NCBI RefSeq assembly: GCF_034259325.1
Contig: NZ_JAXIVS010000017.1
Location: 161,277 to 225,276, forward strand
Length of the DNA stretch: 64,000 bases
Direction of reading: 5' to 3'
Origin: Hyalangium ruber
GTDB taxonomy: Bacteria > Myxococcota > Myxococcia > Myxococcales > Myxococcaceae
In this document: piece by piece, positions 45,328 through 56,443 of the stretch
Layout: every line of letters begins with the position of its first letter
How positions within the stretch are numbered: the stretch's first letter is position 1
Translations under genes and position numbers: made by a program
Notes under the pieces: model-generated
The model's database searches: none
The model's input: only the letters and a program-made list of their open reading frames with translations
What the model was told of the DNA's origin: nothing

Positions 45328-48300
45328 TCCCGAAGAACGACGGCGCTCCGTCGCAGGACACTCCCTCCTCCTTCGCGCTCCCGGTGTATTCGGACCGGCC
45401 GGCAGCAGCACAGGAGCACGACCACGACCACGACCACCCGCACGCGCATGACGAAGTCGGCGCGGCGCTGGACCATGCCGCCTCGGCGGGCGTGGCCAAC
45501 GAGGGTGGCTATGGCCGCACCTACTGGCGCAGCCTCGAGGAGCGGCTCGGCAAGCCCGAGTACCTCGAGACCGTGGGCCCCGAGTTCCCCGAGGGCGCGG
45601 ACCTGCCGCCCACCGGCGTGGCCCGCCGTGAGTTCATGCAGCTCATCGGCGCCTCGCTGGCGCTGGCCGGCGCGACCGCCTGCAGCACGCGGCCCCCGGA
45701 CGAGCGCCTGGTGCCCTTCACCAAGACGCCGCCGGAGCTCGCCCCCGGCAACCCGCTGCACTACGCCTCGGGCATGACGTTCGCCGGCCACACCTCCGGC
45801 CTGCTCATCACCGCCCGCGAGGGTCGCCCCGTCAAGGTCGAGGGCAACCCCCAGCACCCCATCAACCAGGGCGCCGCCGGTCCCTTCGAGCAGGCGTTCC
45901 TCATCTCCCTGTATGACCCGCAGCGCGCTCGCGTGCTGCGCCAGGGCAAGGCGCCGCGCTCGCTGCGCACGCTGGGTGAGGACATCTCCGCGCTGGTGAA
46001 CAAGGCGACCGCCTCCGATGGTGGCGCCCGGCTGCGCTTCCTCACCGAGCCCCTCAACTCGCCGCTCATGGGGCACCTGCGCGACCGCATCCGCCAGAAG
46101 CTGCCCAGCGCGCGCTTCCACAGCTACGCGCCCATCACCCAGGACCCCTCCCTCGAGGCGGCCCAGGCGGTGTTCGGCCAGCCGCTGACCGCGCTCTACG
46201 ACTTCACCAACGCGGACGTCATCCTCTCGCTGGACGCGGACTTCCTCGAGGCCCGCCCGGCCAACCTCGCCTACGCGCGCCAGTTCGCCGACCGCAGGGA
46301 TGACGCGAAGAACCTCAACCGCCTCTACGTGGCGGAGACGCGCTACTCCATCACCGGCGGCATGGCGGACCACCGCCTGCGCGTGAAGTCCCAGGAGATC
46401 TTCGGCCTGGCCGCCGCCGTGGCCCAGGCCCTGGGTGGCGCGGCCGCGGGTGCGGCGGGTGCCGCCGCTTCCAAGGCTCCCGTGCCGGCCACCGCCCAGA
46501 AGTGGGTCGAGGCCATCGTGGGTGACCTGCGCGGCGCCGCGGGCCGCAGCGTGGTGCTGGCCGGTGAGCGCCAGCCCGCCGCGGTGCATGCCCTGGCCTA
46601 CGCCATCAACGTGGCGCTGGGCAACGTGGGCAAGACGGTGCGCTTCGTGCCGACCACCACCGAGCCCGCGGGCTTCGCCAGCGTCCGTGAGCTGGCCGAG
46701 GACATCAAGGCCGGCCGCGTGGACACGCTGGTCATCACCGCCTTCAACCCGGTGTACTCGCTGCCGGTGGACGCGGGCCTGGCCGACGCGCTGGACCCCG
46801 CGAAGAACCCCAACCGCACGAAGCTGTCGGTCCTCTACACCTCGCTCTACGAGGACGAGACCTCCGCGCTGACCGACTGGTTCGTTCCGGCCGCCCACCA
46901 GCTCGAGACGTGGAGCGATGGTCGCTCCGTCGATGGCACCGTCTCCATCGCCCAGCCGCTCATCCAGCCGCTCTTCAACGGCGTGCCGGAGTCCGAGCTG
47001 CTGGCGCTCTTCCTGGACGAGCCCTTCCGCCCCTCCTACCAGCTGCTGCGCGACTTCTGGCGCGGCCAGCCGCAGGCGGCCGGGGACTTCGAGTCCAAGT
47101 GGGAGACGCTCGTCTCCGAGGGCATCATCGCCGGCACCACCGCCGCCGCCGTGGAGGCCGCGGGCAACCCGGACGGCGCCACCGCCCTCATCAACGCCTA
47201 CACCCCGCCCCAGCCGGTGGCCGCCGGCCAGTTCGAGATCAACTTCGTCGCCGACTACAAGGTCTTCGACGGACGCTTCGCGAACTCCGCCTGGCTGCAG
47301 GAGCTGCCGGACCCCATCACCAAGCTCGTCTGGGACAGCCCGGCCCTCATCAGCCCCAAGTCGGCCGAGGAGCTCAAGGTCGAGGTCGGCGATGTGGTGG
47401 AGCTGAGCTACGGCGGCCGCAAGCTGGAGGTCCCCGTGTGGATCCTCCCCGGCCACGCCGATGGCGCCATCACCCTGCCCCTGGGCTACGGCCGCACCGG
47501 CCTGCACGAGACGTCCGCCAAGGACATCGGCTTCAACGCCAACCTGCTGCGCAGCGTGAACGCGCCCTGGTTCGACAGCGGCGCCACCGTCACCAAGACG
47601 CGCAAGACGCACAAGCTCGTGTCCACCCAGCAGCACTGGAGCACGGCCGGCCGTCCCGTGGCCCTGGACTTCACGCTGCAGGAGTGGGGCAACCGGGACA
47701 ACAAGTCCATCAAGCCCCACGACAACCCGGCCTTCACCGCCCTGCACCGCACCCGCGGGGACCTGGACGCGCCGGGCAACCGCTACAACAACCTGCCCCC
47801 CTTCCCGTACCCGAAGGACGAGTACAAGTGGGGCATGGCCATCGACCTGTCGCGCTGCACCGGCTGCGCCGCGTGCGTGGTGGCTTGCCAGGCCGAGAAC
47901 AACATCCCGGTGGTGGGCAAGGACCAGGTGGCCCGCAGCCGTGAGATGCAGTGGCTGCGCATCGACCGCTACTTCACCGGCCAGGGCATCTTCGAGGGCG
48001 GCTACGCCAACAAGGCCTCGCCGGACGCGGATCCGCAGATCGTCATGCAGCCGGTGATGTGCGTCCACTGCGAGAAGGCGCCCTGCGAGTACGTCTGCCC
48101 GGTGAACGCCACCGTCCACTCGGACGAGGGCCTCAACGAGATGGTGTACAACCGCTGCGTCGGCACGCGGTACTGCTCCAACAACTGCCCCTACAAGGTC
48201 CGCCGGTTCAACTACCTGCACTACTCCAAGGGCAAGACGCCCACGGAGAAGATGCTGATGAACCCGGACGTCACGGTCCGCAACCGCGGCGTGATGGAGA

Positions 48301-48623
48301 AGTGCACCTACTGCGTCCAGCGCATCGAGCGGGTGCGCATCAGCGCCCGCGTCGAGAACCGCCCCATCACCTTCGAGGACAGGGACGGCAAGCAGCGCGG
48401 CGAGCTGCAGACGGCCTGCCAGCAGACGTGCCCCACCCGAGCCATCACCTTCGGCTCGCTCAATGACGACGCGGCCCGCGTCACCGCTCTGCACACCGAC
48501 GAGCGCTACTACAAGCTGCTGAACGAGCTGGGCACCCAGCCGCGCACCGCTCACCTGGTGCGCCTGCGCAACCCGAATCCCGCCCTGGCTCAAGCGCCCA
48601 AGGCGCACGAAGGAGAGCACTGA
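45324..48623 (+). CDS. actB: ActB, molybdopterin-oxidoreductase-like/iron-sulfur subunit of alternative complex III
   Basis: 1099 aa. Start ATG overlaps the actA stop (ATGA); an ATG at 45315 adds three residues. The unusually long n-region contains a His/Asp-rich stretch ([11 protein letters not shown]), then the Tat signal [21 protein letters not shown]. The large B1 domain has the Mo-enzyme fold but no clear cofactor ligand, as is known for ActB. The B2 domain near the C-terminus carries four Fe-S sites: [31 protein letters not shown] and CTYC...CQQTCP. It relays electrons from the quinol site to the hemes. Tat export puts it on the periplasmic face. Confidence 0.94.
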   Translation: MIPKNDGAPSQDTPSSFALPVYSDRPAAAQEHDHDHDHPHAHDEVGAALDHAASAGVANEGGYGRTYWRSLEERLGKPEYLETVGPEFPEGADLPPTGVARREFMQLIGASLALAGATACSTRPPDERLVPFTKTPPELAPGNPLHYASGMTFAGHTSGLLITAREGRPVKVEGNPQHPINQGAAGPFEQAFLISLYDPQRARVLRQGKAPRSLRTLGEDISALVNKATASDGGARLRFLTEPLNSPLMGHLRDRIRQKLPSARFHSYAPITQDPSLEAAQAVFGQPLTALYDFTNADVILSLDADFLEARPANLAYARQFADRRDDAKNLNRLYVAETRYSITGGMADHRLRVKSQEIFGLAAAVAQALGGAAAGAAGAAASKAPVPATAQKWVEAIVGDLRGAAGRSVVLAGERQPAAVHALAYAINVALGNVGKTVRFVPTTTEPAGFASVRELAEDIKAGRVDTLVITAFNPVYSLPVDAGLADALDPAKNPNRTKLSVLYTSLYEDETSALTDWFVPAAHQLETWSDGRSVDGTVSIAQPLIQPLFNGVPESELLALFLDEPFRPSYQLLRDFWRGQPQAAGDFESKWETLVSEGIIAGTTAAAVEAAGNPDGATALINAYTPPQPVAAGQFEINFVADYKVFDGRFANSAWLQELPDPITKLVWDSPALISPKSAEELKVEVGDVVELSYGGRKLEVPVWILPGHADGAITLPLGYGRTGLHETSAKDIGFNANLLRSVNAPWFDSGATVTKTRKTHKLVSTQQHWSTAGRPVALDFTLQEWGNRDNKSIKPHDNPAFTALHRTRGDLDAPGNRYNNLPPFPYPKDEYKWGMAIDLSRCTGCAACVVACQAENNIPVVGKDQVARSREMQWLRIDRYFTGQGIFEGGYANKASPDADPQIVMQPVMCVHCEKAPCEYVCPVNATVHSDEGLNEMVYNRCVGTRYCSNNCPYKVRRFNYLHYSKGKTPTEKMLMNPDVTVRNRGVMEKCTYCVQRIERVRISARVENRPITFEDRDGKQRGELQTACQQTCPTRAITFGSLNDDAARVTALHTDERYYKLLNELGTQPRTAHLVRLRNPNPALAQAPKAHEGEH

Positions 48624-48625
48624 CC

Positions 48626-50068
48626 ATGGCCGAGACCGCTGCCAACGCCGCGCTCGATCCGCTCGAGCCTCGGCATCTCGTCCCGCCGCACCACGACGAC
48701 AGGACGCTGAACGACACCCTGCTGGACTACGTCTGGCAGAAGCCCGGCAAGGGCTGGTTCATGTTGTTCGGCTGCACCCTGTCGGCCCTCGGCCTGCTGG
48801 TCATCGGCGTGACGTACACGCTGATCAACGGCATCGGCGTGTGGGGCAACAACCAGCCGGTGGGTTGGGCCTTCGACATCATCAACTTCGTCTGGTGGGT
48901 GGGTATCGGCCACGCCGGTACGCTCATCTCCGCCATCCTCCTGCTCTTCCAGCAGAAGTGGCGCACCAGCATCAACCGCTTCGCCGAGGCGATGACGCTG
49001 TTCGCGGTGATGTGCGCGGGCCTCTTCCCGCTCTTGCACACCGGCCGTCCTTGGTTCGCCTTCTGGCTCTTCCCGTACCCCAGCACCCTGGGCGCGTGGC
49101 CGCAGTTCCGCTCGCCGCTGGTGTGGGACGTGTTCGCCATCTCGACCTACCTCACGGTGTCGGCGCTGTTCTGGTACGTGGGCCTGATTCCGGACCTGGC
49201 CGCGCTGCGTGACTCGTCGAAGACGAAGCTCCAGCGCGTGCTCTACGGCATGTTCAGCCTCGGCTGGCGTGGCTCGGGCCGTCACTGGCACAACTACAAG
49301 ATCGCCTACCTGCTGCTGGCCGGCCTCTCCACGCCGCTGGTGGTCTCGGTGCACACGATCGTGTCCTTCGACTTCGCCGTGTCGCTGCTGCCCGGCTGGC
49401 ACGCGACGATCTTCCCGCCCTACTTCGTGGCCGGCGCCGTGTTCTCCGGTTTCGCCATGGTCATCACCCTCATCGTCCCGGCCCGCAAGTACATGGGCCT
49501 GCGCGATGTGATTACCGACCGGCACCTGGAGAACATGAACAAGGTCATCCTCGCGACGGGCCTCATCGTGTCCTACGGGTACATGATGGAGCACTTCATC
49601 GCCTGGTACTCGCAGAGCCAGTTCGAGATCTGGACCTTCTACGTGAACCGCGCCCGGGGCCCCTACGCCGGCGTGTACTGGCTGATGATCGCCTGCAACG
49701 TGATTACGCCGAACATCTTCTGGTTCAAGAAGTGCCGGACCAGCATCCCCATCATGTGGGTGGCCTCCATCATGGTGAACATCGGCATGTGGTGCGAGCG
49801 CTTCATCATCATCGTCACCTCGCTGCACCAGGACTTCCTGCCCTCGGCGTGGGACATGTACAGCCCCACCTGGGTGGACTGGTCCATCTACATCGGCACG
49901 CTGGGCCTGTTCGGCACGCTCTTCCTGCTGTTCCTCAAGTTCATCCCCGCGGTGGCCATCAGCGAGGTGAAGGAGCTGCAGCTGGAGCTCAAGCATGCCG
50001 CCCACCACCACGGTGAGCACGGCGCGGAGACCGCCGCCGCCGGCACCCTCACCCACGGAGCCCACTAG
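48626..50068 (+). CDS. actC: ActC, NrfD-like quinol-binding membrane subunit
   Basis: 480 aa with about ten transmembrane helices; the NrfD/PsrC family has a quinol site near the periplasmic side. Conserved stretches seen: [71 protein letters not shown]. The His-rich C-terminus (HHHGEHG) is family-typical. ActC is one of two quinol/proton subunits of ACIII (with ActF). RBS-like GGAGAG just before the ATG; 2 nt after the actB stop. Confidence 0.95.
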   Translation: MAETAANAALDPLEPRHLVPPHHDDRTLNDTLLDYVWQKPGKGWFMLFGCTLSALGLLVIGVTYTLINGIGVWGNNQPVGWAFDIINFVWWVGIGHAGTLISAILLLFQQKWRTSINRFAEAMTLFAVMCAGLFPLLHTGRPWFAFWLFPYPSTLGAWPQFRSPLVWDVFAISTYLTVSALFWYVGLIPDLAALRDSSKTKLQRVLYGMFSLGWRGSGRHWHNYKIAYLLLAGLSTPLVVSVHTIVSFDFAVSLLPGWHATIFPPYFVAGAVFSGFAMVITLIVPARKYMGLRDVITDRHLENMNKVILATGLIVSYGYMMEHFIAWYSQSQFEIWTFYVNRARGPYAGVYWLMIACNVITPNIFWFKKCRTSIPIMWVASIMVNIGMWCERFIIIVTSLHQDFLPSAWDMYSPTWVDWSIYIGTLGLFGTLFLLFLKFIPAVAISEVKELQLELKHAAHHHGEHGAETAAAGTLTHGAH

Positions 50069-50070
50069 CC

Positions 50071-50616
50071 ATGGACACCCCGGTTCTCGATAGCTGGGTG
50101 CTGGCCGAGTTCGCCACGCCCGACGCCCTGGTGAAGGCCACCAACGAGATGCGTCTCAAGGGCTTCCAGGGAATGGACACCTACTCCCCGTACCCGCTGC
50201 ACGGCGGGTCCGAGGCGCTGGGTCTGCCGCCCTCGAAGGTGCCCTTCATCGCCCTGGGCGGTGGCATCACCGGCGTCTGCACCGCCCTGGCCATGCAGAC
50301 GTTCATGAACACCATCGACTACCCCATCAACGTGGGTGGTCGTCCGCTGCTGAGCTTGCCGGCGTGGATCCCCATCACCTTCGAGCTGGGGGTGCTCATG
50401 GCGGCGTTCGGTATCTTCTTCGGGTTGCTGGGCCTCAGCCGGCTGCCGCAGCCCTACCACCCGGTGTTCGAGCACGAAGCGTTCCGCAGCGCCTCCACGC
50501 ACGGCTTCTGGCTGAGCGTGCCGGCGACGGTGGGAGTCAATGTGCAGGACGCCACCAAGCAGCTCGAGTCCCTGGGCGCCACCCAGGTGACCGTCGTCAC
50601 GGGAGAGAAGGAATGA
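50071..50616 (+). CDS. actD: ActD, membrane-anchored subunit (DUF3341)
   Basis: 181 aa. Small cytoplasmic domain (about 1-65, FATPDALVKATNEMR) followed by two membrane helices (about 65-88 and 100-122) and a conserved PxxHPVF-like segment (PYHPVFEHEAFR). This matches DUF3341 subunits of ACIII, needed for assembly or stability. Located between actC and actE in the usual order. Its stop overlaps the actE start. Confidence 0.92.
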   Translation: MDTPVLDSWVLAEFATPDALVKATNEMRLKGFQGMDTYSPYPLHGGSEALGLPPSKVPFIALGGGITGVCTALAMQTFMNTIDYPINVGGRPLLSLPAWIPITFELGVLMAAFGIFFGLLGLSRLPQPYHPVFEHEAFRSASTHGFWLSVPATVGVNVQDATKQLESLGATQVTVVTGEKE

Positions 50617-51176
50617 GGTGGCTCATCCCCGCCGTGGGGCTCGCGACCCTCACTGGCTGCGAAATCCCCTCGGAAGTCCTCCATCGCATGGAGGACCAGT
50701 CCAAGTACGAGTACTACGAGGCCTCGGAGTTCTGGGCCGACGGGCGCTCCATGCGCACGCCGCCCGAGGGCACCATCCCGCGCGAGCGGCTGGTGGGTGA
50801 CCCGGGGCTGACGACGGGCCGTGTTGGGGCTCAGTTCGTCAACGCCTTCCCCCAGGCCATTCCGGTGGACAAGGCCCTGCTGCAACTGGGGCAGAAGAAG
50901 TACAACATCGTCTGCTCGCAGTGCCACGGCGTGCTCGGCGACGGTAACAGCGTCGTCGCGGAGAACATGGGCCTGCGCCTGCCTCCGTCGCTGCTGGAGC
51001 TGTCGAGCAAGCCTACCGGCCACTTCTACGCCGCCATCAACGAGGGCTACGGCGTCATGCCGTCCTTCAGCGGCGAGCTGAACACCCGGGAGCGCTGGGC
51101 CGTGGTCGCCTACGTGCGCGCGCTCCAGTCCGCTCGCGCGGGCGGCGCGCAGCCCCTTCCTCAGGAGAACCGATGA
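50613..51176 (+). CDS. actE: ActE, lipoprotein cytochrome c subunit
   Basis: 187 aa. The ATG overlaps the actD stop. Lipobox LTGC gives lipid anchoring to the membrane. One heme motif, CSQCH, lies in NIVCSQCHGVLGDGN. The axial Met is probably in GVMPSF near the end. ActE is the monoheme cytochrome of ACIII, likely the exit point of electrons to the caa3 oxidase encoded downstream. The stop overlaps the actF start. Confidence 0.93.
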   Translation: MRWLIPAVGLATLTGCEIPSEVLHRMEDQSKYEYYEASEFWADGRSMRTPPEGTIPRERLVGDPGLTTGRVGAQFVNAFPQAIPVDKALLQLGQKKYNIVCSQCHGVLGDGNSVVAENMGLRLPPSLLELSSKPTGHFYAAINEGYGVMPSFSGELNTRERWAVVAYVRALQSARAGGAQPLPQENR

Positions 51177-52387
51177 TTTCCGTGGAGCGTTACACCGGAA
51201 CGCCCAAGCTCATGCCGCTGGCGGGCGGCCTGGGCATCCTCGGCCTGGTGCTGACGGCCGTCGGGGCCTTCATTGGCGGCGAAGAGGGCGCTCGCGCCGC
51301 TTCGCACAGCTACCTCATCGCCTTCGTGTACTGGGTGGGCATCTCCGTGGCCGCCCTGCTCATGGTGGCCATCTTCCACACGGCCAAGGCCAAGTGGATG
51401 ACGGTGCTGCGCAGGGCCATGGAGACGATGGCCATCTCGGTGCCCATCTTCGCCCTGCTCTTCGTGGGCGTGGCCCTGGGCCTCAAGCACCTCTACCCCT
51501 GGGTGCCCGGCGCGGACGCGCGGCTCCTGGAGGGCTTCAACGAGGTGGAGCTCGAGCACCTGAGCCACAAGCAGCACGGCTACCTGAACGTGCCCTTCTT
51601 CGCCGTGCGCCAGCTCATCTACTTCGGCGTGTGGACGTTCGTCAGCCACCGCCTGCACTCCTGGAGCACGCGGCAGGACGAGGTGGGTGAGCTCGCACTC
51701 ACCGTCAAGGCGCGCATGTTCTCCCCGGGTTCCCTACCCTTCCTTGCGCTCACCATTACTTTCGCTGCTTTCGACTGGATGATGAGCCTCACGCCGCTCT
51801 GGCAGTCGACCATCTTCGGCGTCTATTACTTCGCCGGCAGCTTCCTGGCCGCCTTCTGCGTGCTGACGATCGTGACGGTGAACGCTCAGGGCAAGGACCT
51901 CTACGGCAACCTGGTGACACCGGCTCATTTCCACAACCTGGGCAAGCTGATGCTCGCCTTCACCGCGTTCTGGGCCTACATCGGCTTCTCCCAGTTCATG
52001 CTCATCTGGATCGCCAACATCCCGGAGGAGGCGCCCTGGTACAACCTGCGCATCTTCGGCGGGTGGCGGAACATGTCCATCGCGATCTTCTTCCTGCACT
52101 TCCTGCTTCCGTTCGGCATCCTGCTGTCGCGCAACCTGAAGCTGCAGCCGCGCAAGCTGGCGGTGGTGGCCGTGTACCTGCTGGTCATCCACGCGGTGGA
52201 CCTGTACTGGCTCATCTGGCCGGCCTTCAACCAGAGCGGCCCGTCCTTCCACTGGACGCTCATCACCGCCTTCGTGGGCGTGGGCGGCACCTCCGTGGCC
52301 TTCGCGCTGTACCGCATCCGCGGCAAGTACACGGTGCCGGTGAAGGACCCGTACATCTCTGAGTCCCTGAGGTACGTGCAGCCATGA
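51173..52387 (+). CDS. actF: ActF, second membrane subunit of alternative complex III
   Basis: 404 aa with about ten transmembrane helices. Distantly related to ActC/NrfD. Conserved stretches: HSYLIAFVYWVGISVAALLM, LSHKQHGYLNVPFFAVRQ, FDWMMSLTPLWQSTIFGVYYFAGSF, FSQFMLIWIANIPEEAPWY. Together with ActC it may couple quinol oxidation to proton movement. ATGA overlap with actE, and its own stop overlaps the small gene that follows. Confidence 0.93.
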   Translation: MISVERYTGTPKLMPLAGGLGILGLVLTAVGAFIGGEEGARAASHSYLIAFVYWVGISVAALLMVAIFHTAKAKWMTVLRRAMETMAISVPIFALLFVGVALGLKHLYPWVPGADARLLEGFNEVELEHLSHKQHGYLNVPFFAVRQLIYFGVWTFVSHRLHSWSTRQDEVGELALTVKARMFSPGSLPFLALTITFAAFDWMMSLTPLWQSTIFGVYYFAGSFLAAFCVLTIVTVNAQGKDLYGNLVTPAHFHNLGKLMLAFTAFWAYIGFSQFMLIWIANIPEEAPWYNLRIFGGWRNMSIAIFFLHFLLPFGILLSRNLKLQPRKLAVVAVYLLVIHAVDLYWLIWPAFNQSGPSFHWTLITAFVGVGGTSVAFALYRIRGKYTVPVKDPYISESLRYVQP

Positions 52388-52845
52388 AGAAGACCCAGGT
52401 GGAGCAGGAGTCGCGCGTCATCGTCGGCGCGCATGGCGTGGCGGCCGAGGAGGACCATCTGGTCCTCTCCAAGGTCATCCAGGTGGGCATCATCTCGCTG
52501 GTCATCTTCATCGTCGGCGGCATCTGGGCCTGGCGCATTCAGGTGGCCACCGAGAACGCGATTCTCCCCGACGGCCCTCCGGGCAAGCCGGCGGCGATGG
52601 GGCAGTACGAGATCGGCATCGTCAACCAGCGCCTCTTCGACCAGGACTTCCACGCCGAGGAGAAGATCCGCGGCCAGCACGAGGCCCTGAAGAACGGCAC
52701 GGGCGAGCAGGGCGCCGCCGCGCTCACGCCGATCGACCAGGCCATGGAGCGCGTCATCGCCGACGCGAAGCGGCCCCCTCCGCCTCCTCCGGCCCCGGCC
52801 CCCGCGCCGGAGACGCCCCCCTCCCCTACCCCCACGCCTCGCTAG
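52384..52845 (+). CDS. Small single-span membrane protein of the act-cox operon
   Basis: 153 aa, not recognised. ATG overlaps actF (ATGA), so it is surely coexpressed. One transmembrane helix (about 32-48, VGIISLVIFIVGGIWAW), a periplasmic helix-like domain (about 50-130) and a Pro-rich tail. There is no heme or metal motif. Position between actF and the Sco chaperone suggests an assembly factor or accessory subunit of ACIII or of a respiratory supercomplex. This is inferred only from position. Confidence 0.75.
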   Translation: MKKTQVEQESRVIVGAHGVAAEEDHLVLSKVIQVGIISLVIFIVGGIWAWRIQVATENAILPDGPPGKPAAMGQYEIGIVNQRLFDQDFHAEEKIRGQHEALKNGTGEQGAAALTPIDQAMERVIADAKRPPPPPPAPAPAPETPPSPTPTPR

Positions 52846-52861
52846 CCTGACCTCGATTCAG

Positions 52862-53737
52862 ATGTCCCCCTCCCTCTCCACTCTCACCCGGCTCGCCGGG
52901 TCCGCTCTGGCGGTGCTGGTGCTGGTCGCCACGGCGCCGGCCTTCGCGCTGCCGGGCGGTGGCATTACCCCGCGCCCCATCACCGAGGCGGTCAGCAACG
53001 CCGAACTGCCTCCGCAGCTGGCCGGGGTGGACGTGGAGGAGCACATCGGCGAGCCGCTGCCGCTGATGGCGCGCTTCACGGACGAGGAGGGCAACGAGGT
53101 GACGCTGGGCCAGGTCCTCCCCAAGGACAAGCCCACGCTGGTGACGCTGGTGTATTACGACTGCCCCATGCTCTGTAACCTGGTGCTCAACGGCCAGGTG
53201 AGCGCCATGCGCGAGCTGGGGCTGGAGCTGGGCAAGGACTACGAGGCCGTCACCGTCAGCATCGACCCGAAGGACACTCCCGCCCAGAGCAAGCACCGGC
53301 GCCTGCGCCAGCTGCAGGCCATGGGCAAGCCGGAGACGGCGCCCTGGCGCTTCCTCACCGGCAACGAGGAGAACATCCGCAAGCTCGCCGACGCCGTGGG
53401 CTTCAAGTACACCTACGACGCGGCCACCAAGCAGTATGCCCACCCCGCCGTGGTACACGTCACCACGCCCGAGGGCAGCATCTCCCGGTACCTGTACGGC
53501 ACCACGTTCCCCGCCAAGGACATGAAGCTGGCGCTGCTCGAGGCGGCCGGCGGACGGGTGGGCACCAGCTTCGACCGCATCGTTTTGTCCTGCTTCAAGT
53601 ATGACACCGCCTCGCGGCGGTACGGCTTCTACATCTTCGGGTTCATCCGCACGGGAGGGATGCTGGTGTTCCTGGCCCTCTCGGGGATGTTGATTTACTT
53701 CTGGAGGCGCGAGCTGAAGAAAGGCGCTGTGGCATGA
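52862..53737 (+). CDS. Sco-family copper chaperone for cytochrome oxidase
   Basis: 291 aa with a signal peptide (GSALAVLVLVATAPAFA). Thioredoxin-like fold with the copper-binding CPMLC (CxxxC) in YYDCPMLCN and a downstream His in YAHPAVVHV. A membrane helix near the C-terminus (about 262-285, GGMLVFLALSGMLIYF) is an extra anchor. Sco loads or reduces the CuA site of subunit II. It is followed by coxB with an overlap of 4 nt, matching that role. Confidence 0.93.
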   Translation: MSPSLSTLTRLAGSALAVLVLVATAPAFALPGGGITPRPITEAVSNAELPPQLAGVDVEEHIGEPLPLMARFTDEEGNEVTLGQVLPKDKPTLVTLVYYDCPMLCNLVLNGQVSAMRELGLELGKDYEAVTVSIDPKDTPAQSKHRRLRQLQAMGKPETAPWRFLTGNEENIRKLADAVGFKYTYDAATKQYAHPAVVHVTTPEGSISRYLYGTTFPAKDMKLALLEAAGGRVGTSFDRIVLSCFKYDTASRRYGFYIFGFIRTGGMLVFLALSGMLIYFWRRELKKGAVA

Positions 53738-54780
53738 GCGATATTGCCAATAAAATCCTCTTCCTCCCGGAGCGCGCGTCGACGTTCGCGGAAAGAATCG
53801 ACGTCCTCCACTACTTCGTCGTCGGCACCACCATGGTGATGTCGGCGGGCGTGGGTCTGGCGGCGTTGTTCTTCTTCTTCCGCTTCCGCCGGCGCACGCC
53901 CAACCAGACCACCGAGTACGTGGTCCCCTCACTGAAGACGGAGTTCCTCTTCGTCTCGGTGCCCCTCGTGTTCTTCCTGGCGTGGTTCGCCATCGGCTTC
54001 CGGGACTTCGTGTGGGTGACCACGCCTCCCAAGGACGCGATGGACGTCTACGTGATGGGCAAGCAGTGGATGTGGAAGTTCGCCTATCCGGAAGGCCCCA
54101 ACGGGGTGAACGTGCTGCACGTGCCGGCCAACCGCCCGGTGCGTCTGCTCATCACCTCGCGGGACGTGCTGCACTCCTTCTACGTGCCGGCCTTCCGCAT
54201 CAAGATGGACGCCCTGCCGGGTCGCTACACGCAGATCTGGTTCGAGGCGACCAAGCCGGGCACCTACCAGGTGCTCTGCACCGAGTACTGCGGCCTGTCC
54301 CACTCGAAGATGCTGGCCGAGGTGGTCGTCCTCGCGCCGGAGGACTTCGAGGAGTGGATGAAGGAGCAGAACCGCGGCCGGCTGCAGAACCGCCAGGACG
54401 CGCTGGCCGACACCTCGCTGGTGCCGCCCGTGGCGCGCATGGTGGAGCAGGGCCAGAAACTGGCCGGCACGCAGGGCTGCTTCAAGTGCCACTCGGTGGA
54501 CGGCGCTCCGCACATCGGCCCCACCTTCCTGGGCATGTATGACCGGAACGAGAAGCTCGCCGACGGACAGACGATCCGCGTGGACGAGGCCTACATCACC
54601 CAGTCGATGATGGACCCGGGTGCGCACCTGGTGTCCGGCTACCAGAACGTGATGCCCACGTTCCAGGGCAAGCTGCAGGGCCCAGAGACGGCCGCCATCG
54701 TCGAGTACATCAAGTCGCTGCGCACCGCGAACGTCCGCGAGGGCGCCTCGGAGGGACCCGCTTATGACCCCGTCCAATAG
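53734..54780 (+). CDS. coxB: Cytochrome c oxidase subunit II with fused cytochrome c (caa3 type)
   Basis: 348 aa. Two N-terminal membrane helices, then a cupredoxin domain with the CuA ligands in [11 protein letters not shown] (His) and [12 protein letters not shown] (Cys, Cys, His, Met). After about residue 235 a cytochrome c domain with CFKCH and a later Met (VMPTFQG) is fused. So electrons can enter without a separate soluble cytochrome. The ATG overlaps sco (ATGA). Confidence 0.95.
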   Translation: MSDIANKILFLPERASTFAERIDVLHYFVVGTTMVMSAGVGLAALFFFFRFRRRTPNQTTEYVVPSLKTEFLFVSVPLVFFLAWFAIGFRDFVWVTTPPKDAMDVYVMGKQWMWKFAYPEGPNGVNVLHVPANRPVRLLITSRDVLHSFYVPAFRIKMDALPGRYTQIWFEATKPGTYQVLCTEYCGLSHSKMLAEVVVLAPEDFEEWMKEQNRGRLQNRQDALADTSLVPPVARMVEQGQKLAGTQGCFKCHSVDGAPHIGPTFLGMYDRNEKLADGQTIRVDEAYITQSMMDPGAHLVSGYQNVMPTFQGKLQGPETAAIVEYIKSLRTANVREGASEGPAYDPVQ

Positions 54781-56443
54781 CACCACCGCCGAGGGTGCCC
54801 TGCCCGCGCAGGACCCTCACCATGGCGATCATCACGCCCACCCGAGCTACCTGGTCGACGGCACGACCATCAAGTCGTGGCTGCTCACGGTGGACCACAA
54901 GCGCATCGGGCTCATGTACCTGGGCGCCGTGCTGTTCTTCTTCCTGATCGGCGGCATCTTCGCGATGTCGATCCGGCTGGAGCTGCTCACGCCGGGCCCG
55001 ACGGTCATGGACGCCATGACGTACAACCGGGCGTTCACGCTGCATGGCATCATCATGATCTTCTTGTTCATGATCCCTGCCATCCCGGCGGCGTTCGGCA
55101 ACTTCGTGCTGCCGCTGATGCTGGGGGCCAAGGACGTGGCCTTCCCCAAGCTGAACCTGGCCAGCTTCTACATCTACATGACGGGCGCGCTGTTCGCCGT
55201 GTGGGGCATGCTCAACGGCGGCCTGGACACGGGCTGGACGTTCTACGCGCCCTACAGCACGCACACGACGACGACGGTGGCGCCGGTGCTCTTCGGCGCC
55301 TTCATCATCGGCTTCAGCTCCATCGCCACGGGCCTGAACTTCATCGTCACGGTGCACACCATGCGTGCGCCGGGCATCACCTGGTTCAAGCTGCCGCTGT
55401 TCGTGTGGGCCGCCTACGCCACCAGCTGCATCCAGGTGCTGGCCACCCCCGTCATCGGCCTGCTGATGCTGCTGGTCATCGGTGAGAACCTGTTCAACAT
55501 CGGCATGTTCGACCCGGCGCGCGGCGGCGACCCGGTGCTCTTCCAGCACCTGTTCTGGTTCTACAGCCACCCGGCCGTGTACATCATGGTGCTGCCCTCG
55601 TTCGGAGTGATGAGCGAGATCGTCGCCACCTACAGCCGCAAGAACATCTTCGGCTACCGCGCAGTGGCCTACTCCTCGATTGGCATCGCGTTCGTGGGCT
55701 TCTTCGCCTGGGGCCACCACATGTTCGTGTCGGGTCAGTCGACCTTCGACGCGGGCGTGTTCGGCGTGCTGACCATGCTGGTGGGCGTGTTCACCGCCAT
55801 CAAGGTCTTCAACTGGGTGGGCACCGTCTACAAGGGCGCGGTGGACTTCAAGACGCCGTTTGCCTACTTCTGCGGCTTCCTGTTCTTCACGGTGTTCGGC
55901 GGCATGACGGGCATCGCGCTGGGCACCACGTCGCTGGACATCCCCTGGCACGACACCTACTTCGTGGTGGCGCACTTCCACTTCATCATGGTGGGCGCGA
56001 CCATCATGGGCTTCCTGGCGGCGCTGCACTACTGGTTCCCGAAGATGTTCGGGCGCATGTACCACGAGGGGTGGGGCCTGGTGTCCGCGGCGCTCATCAT
56101 CCTGGGGTTCAACGCCACGTTCATCCCCCAGTTCCTGCTGGGCAACGCGGGTATGCCCCGGCGCTACTATGACTACCCGGAGCGCTTCCAGGCGCTGAAC
56201 GTGGCCTCCACGGCGGGCGCCTCGCTGCTGGCCTTCGGCTTCATCATCATCGCCATCTACCTGACGCACGCGCTGGTGTACGGCCGGGCGTCGGGCAAGA
56301 ACCCGTGGCGCAGCAAGGGCTACGAGTGGACGAGCGAGTCGCCGCCGCCGACGCACAACTTCGTGGGCCCGCAGCCCACCTACCCGGAAGAGCCGCACTT
56401 CTACGTGGATCCGAAGAAGGCCGAGGTGCCCGATGCAGTCTAG
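54764..56443 (+). CDS. coxA: Cytochrome c oxidase subunit I, A2-type (YS motif)
   Basis: 559 aa, twelve helices. Low-spin heme His94 in TLHGIIMIF; CuB His in [10 protein letters not shown] (about 265-273) with the crosslinked Tyr (273), and HH at 318-319. The binuclear heme ligands lie in [12 protein letters not shown]. The usual Glu of the D-channel (GHPEVY) is replaced by Tyr-Ser (YSHPAVY), which marks subfamily A2 heme-copper oxidases such as that of Rhodothermus marinus. It still pumps protons by the family's known mechanism. Its start lies inside the end of coxB (17-nt overlap). Confidence 0.96.
   Translation: MTPSNSTTAEGALPAQDPHHGDHHAHPSYLVDGTTIKSWLLTVDHKRIGLMYLGAVLFFFLIGGIFAMSIRLELLTPGPTVMDAMTYNRAFTLHGIIMIFLFMIPAIPAAFGNFVLPLMLGAKDVAFPKLNLASFYIYMTGALFAVWGMLNGGLDTGWTFYAPYSTHTTTTVAPVLFGAFIIGFSSIATGLNFIVTVHTMRAPGITWFKLPLFVWAAYATSCIQVLATPVIGLLMLLVIGENLFNIGMFDPARGGDPVLFQHLFWFYSHPAVYIMVLPSFGVMSEIVATYSRKNIFGYRAVAYSSIGIAFVGFFAWGHHMFVSGQSTFDAGVFGVLTMLVGVFTAIKVFNWVGTVYKGAVDFKTPFAYFCGFLFFTVFGGMTGIALGTTSLDIPWHDTYFVVAHFHFIMVGATIMGFLAALHYWFPKMFGRMYHEGWGLVSAALIILGFNATFIPQFLLGNAGMPRRYYDYPERFQALNVASTAGASLLAFGFIIIAIYLTHALVYGRASGKNPWRSKGYEWTSESPPPTHNFVGPQPTYPEEPHFYVDPKKAEVPDAV

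Noticed and set aside
45291..48620. 1109-codon open frame antisense to actB
   Set aside because: High-GC shadow: composition without domain motifs, and it covers a gene with clear Tat and Fe-S motifs.
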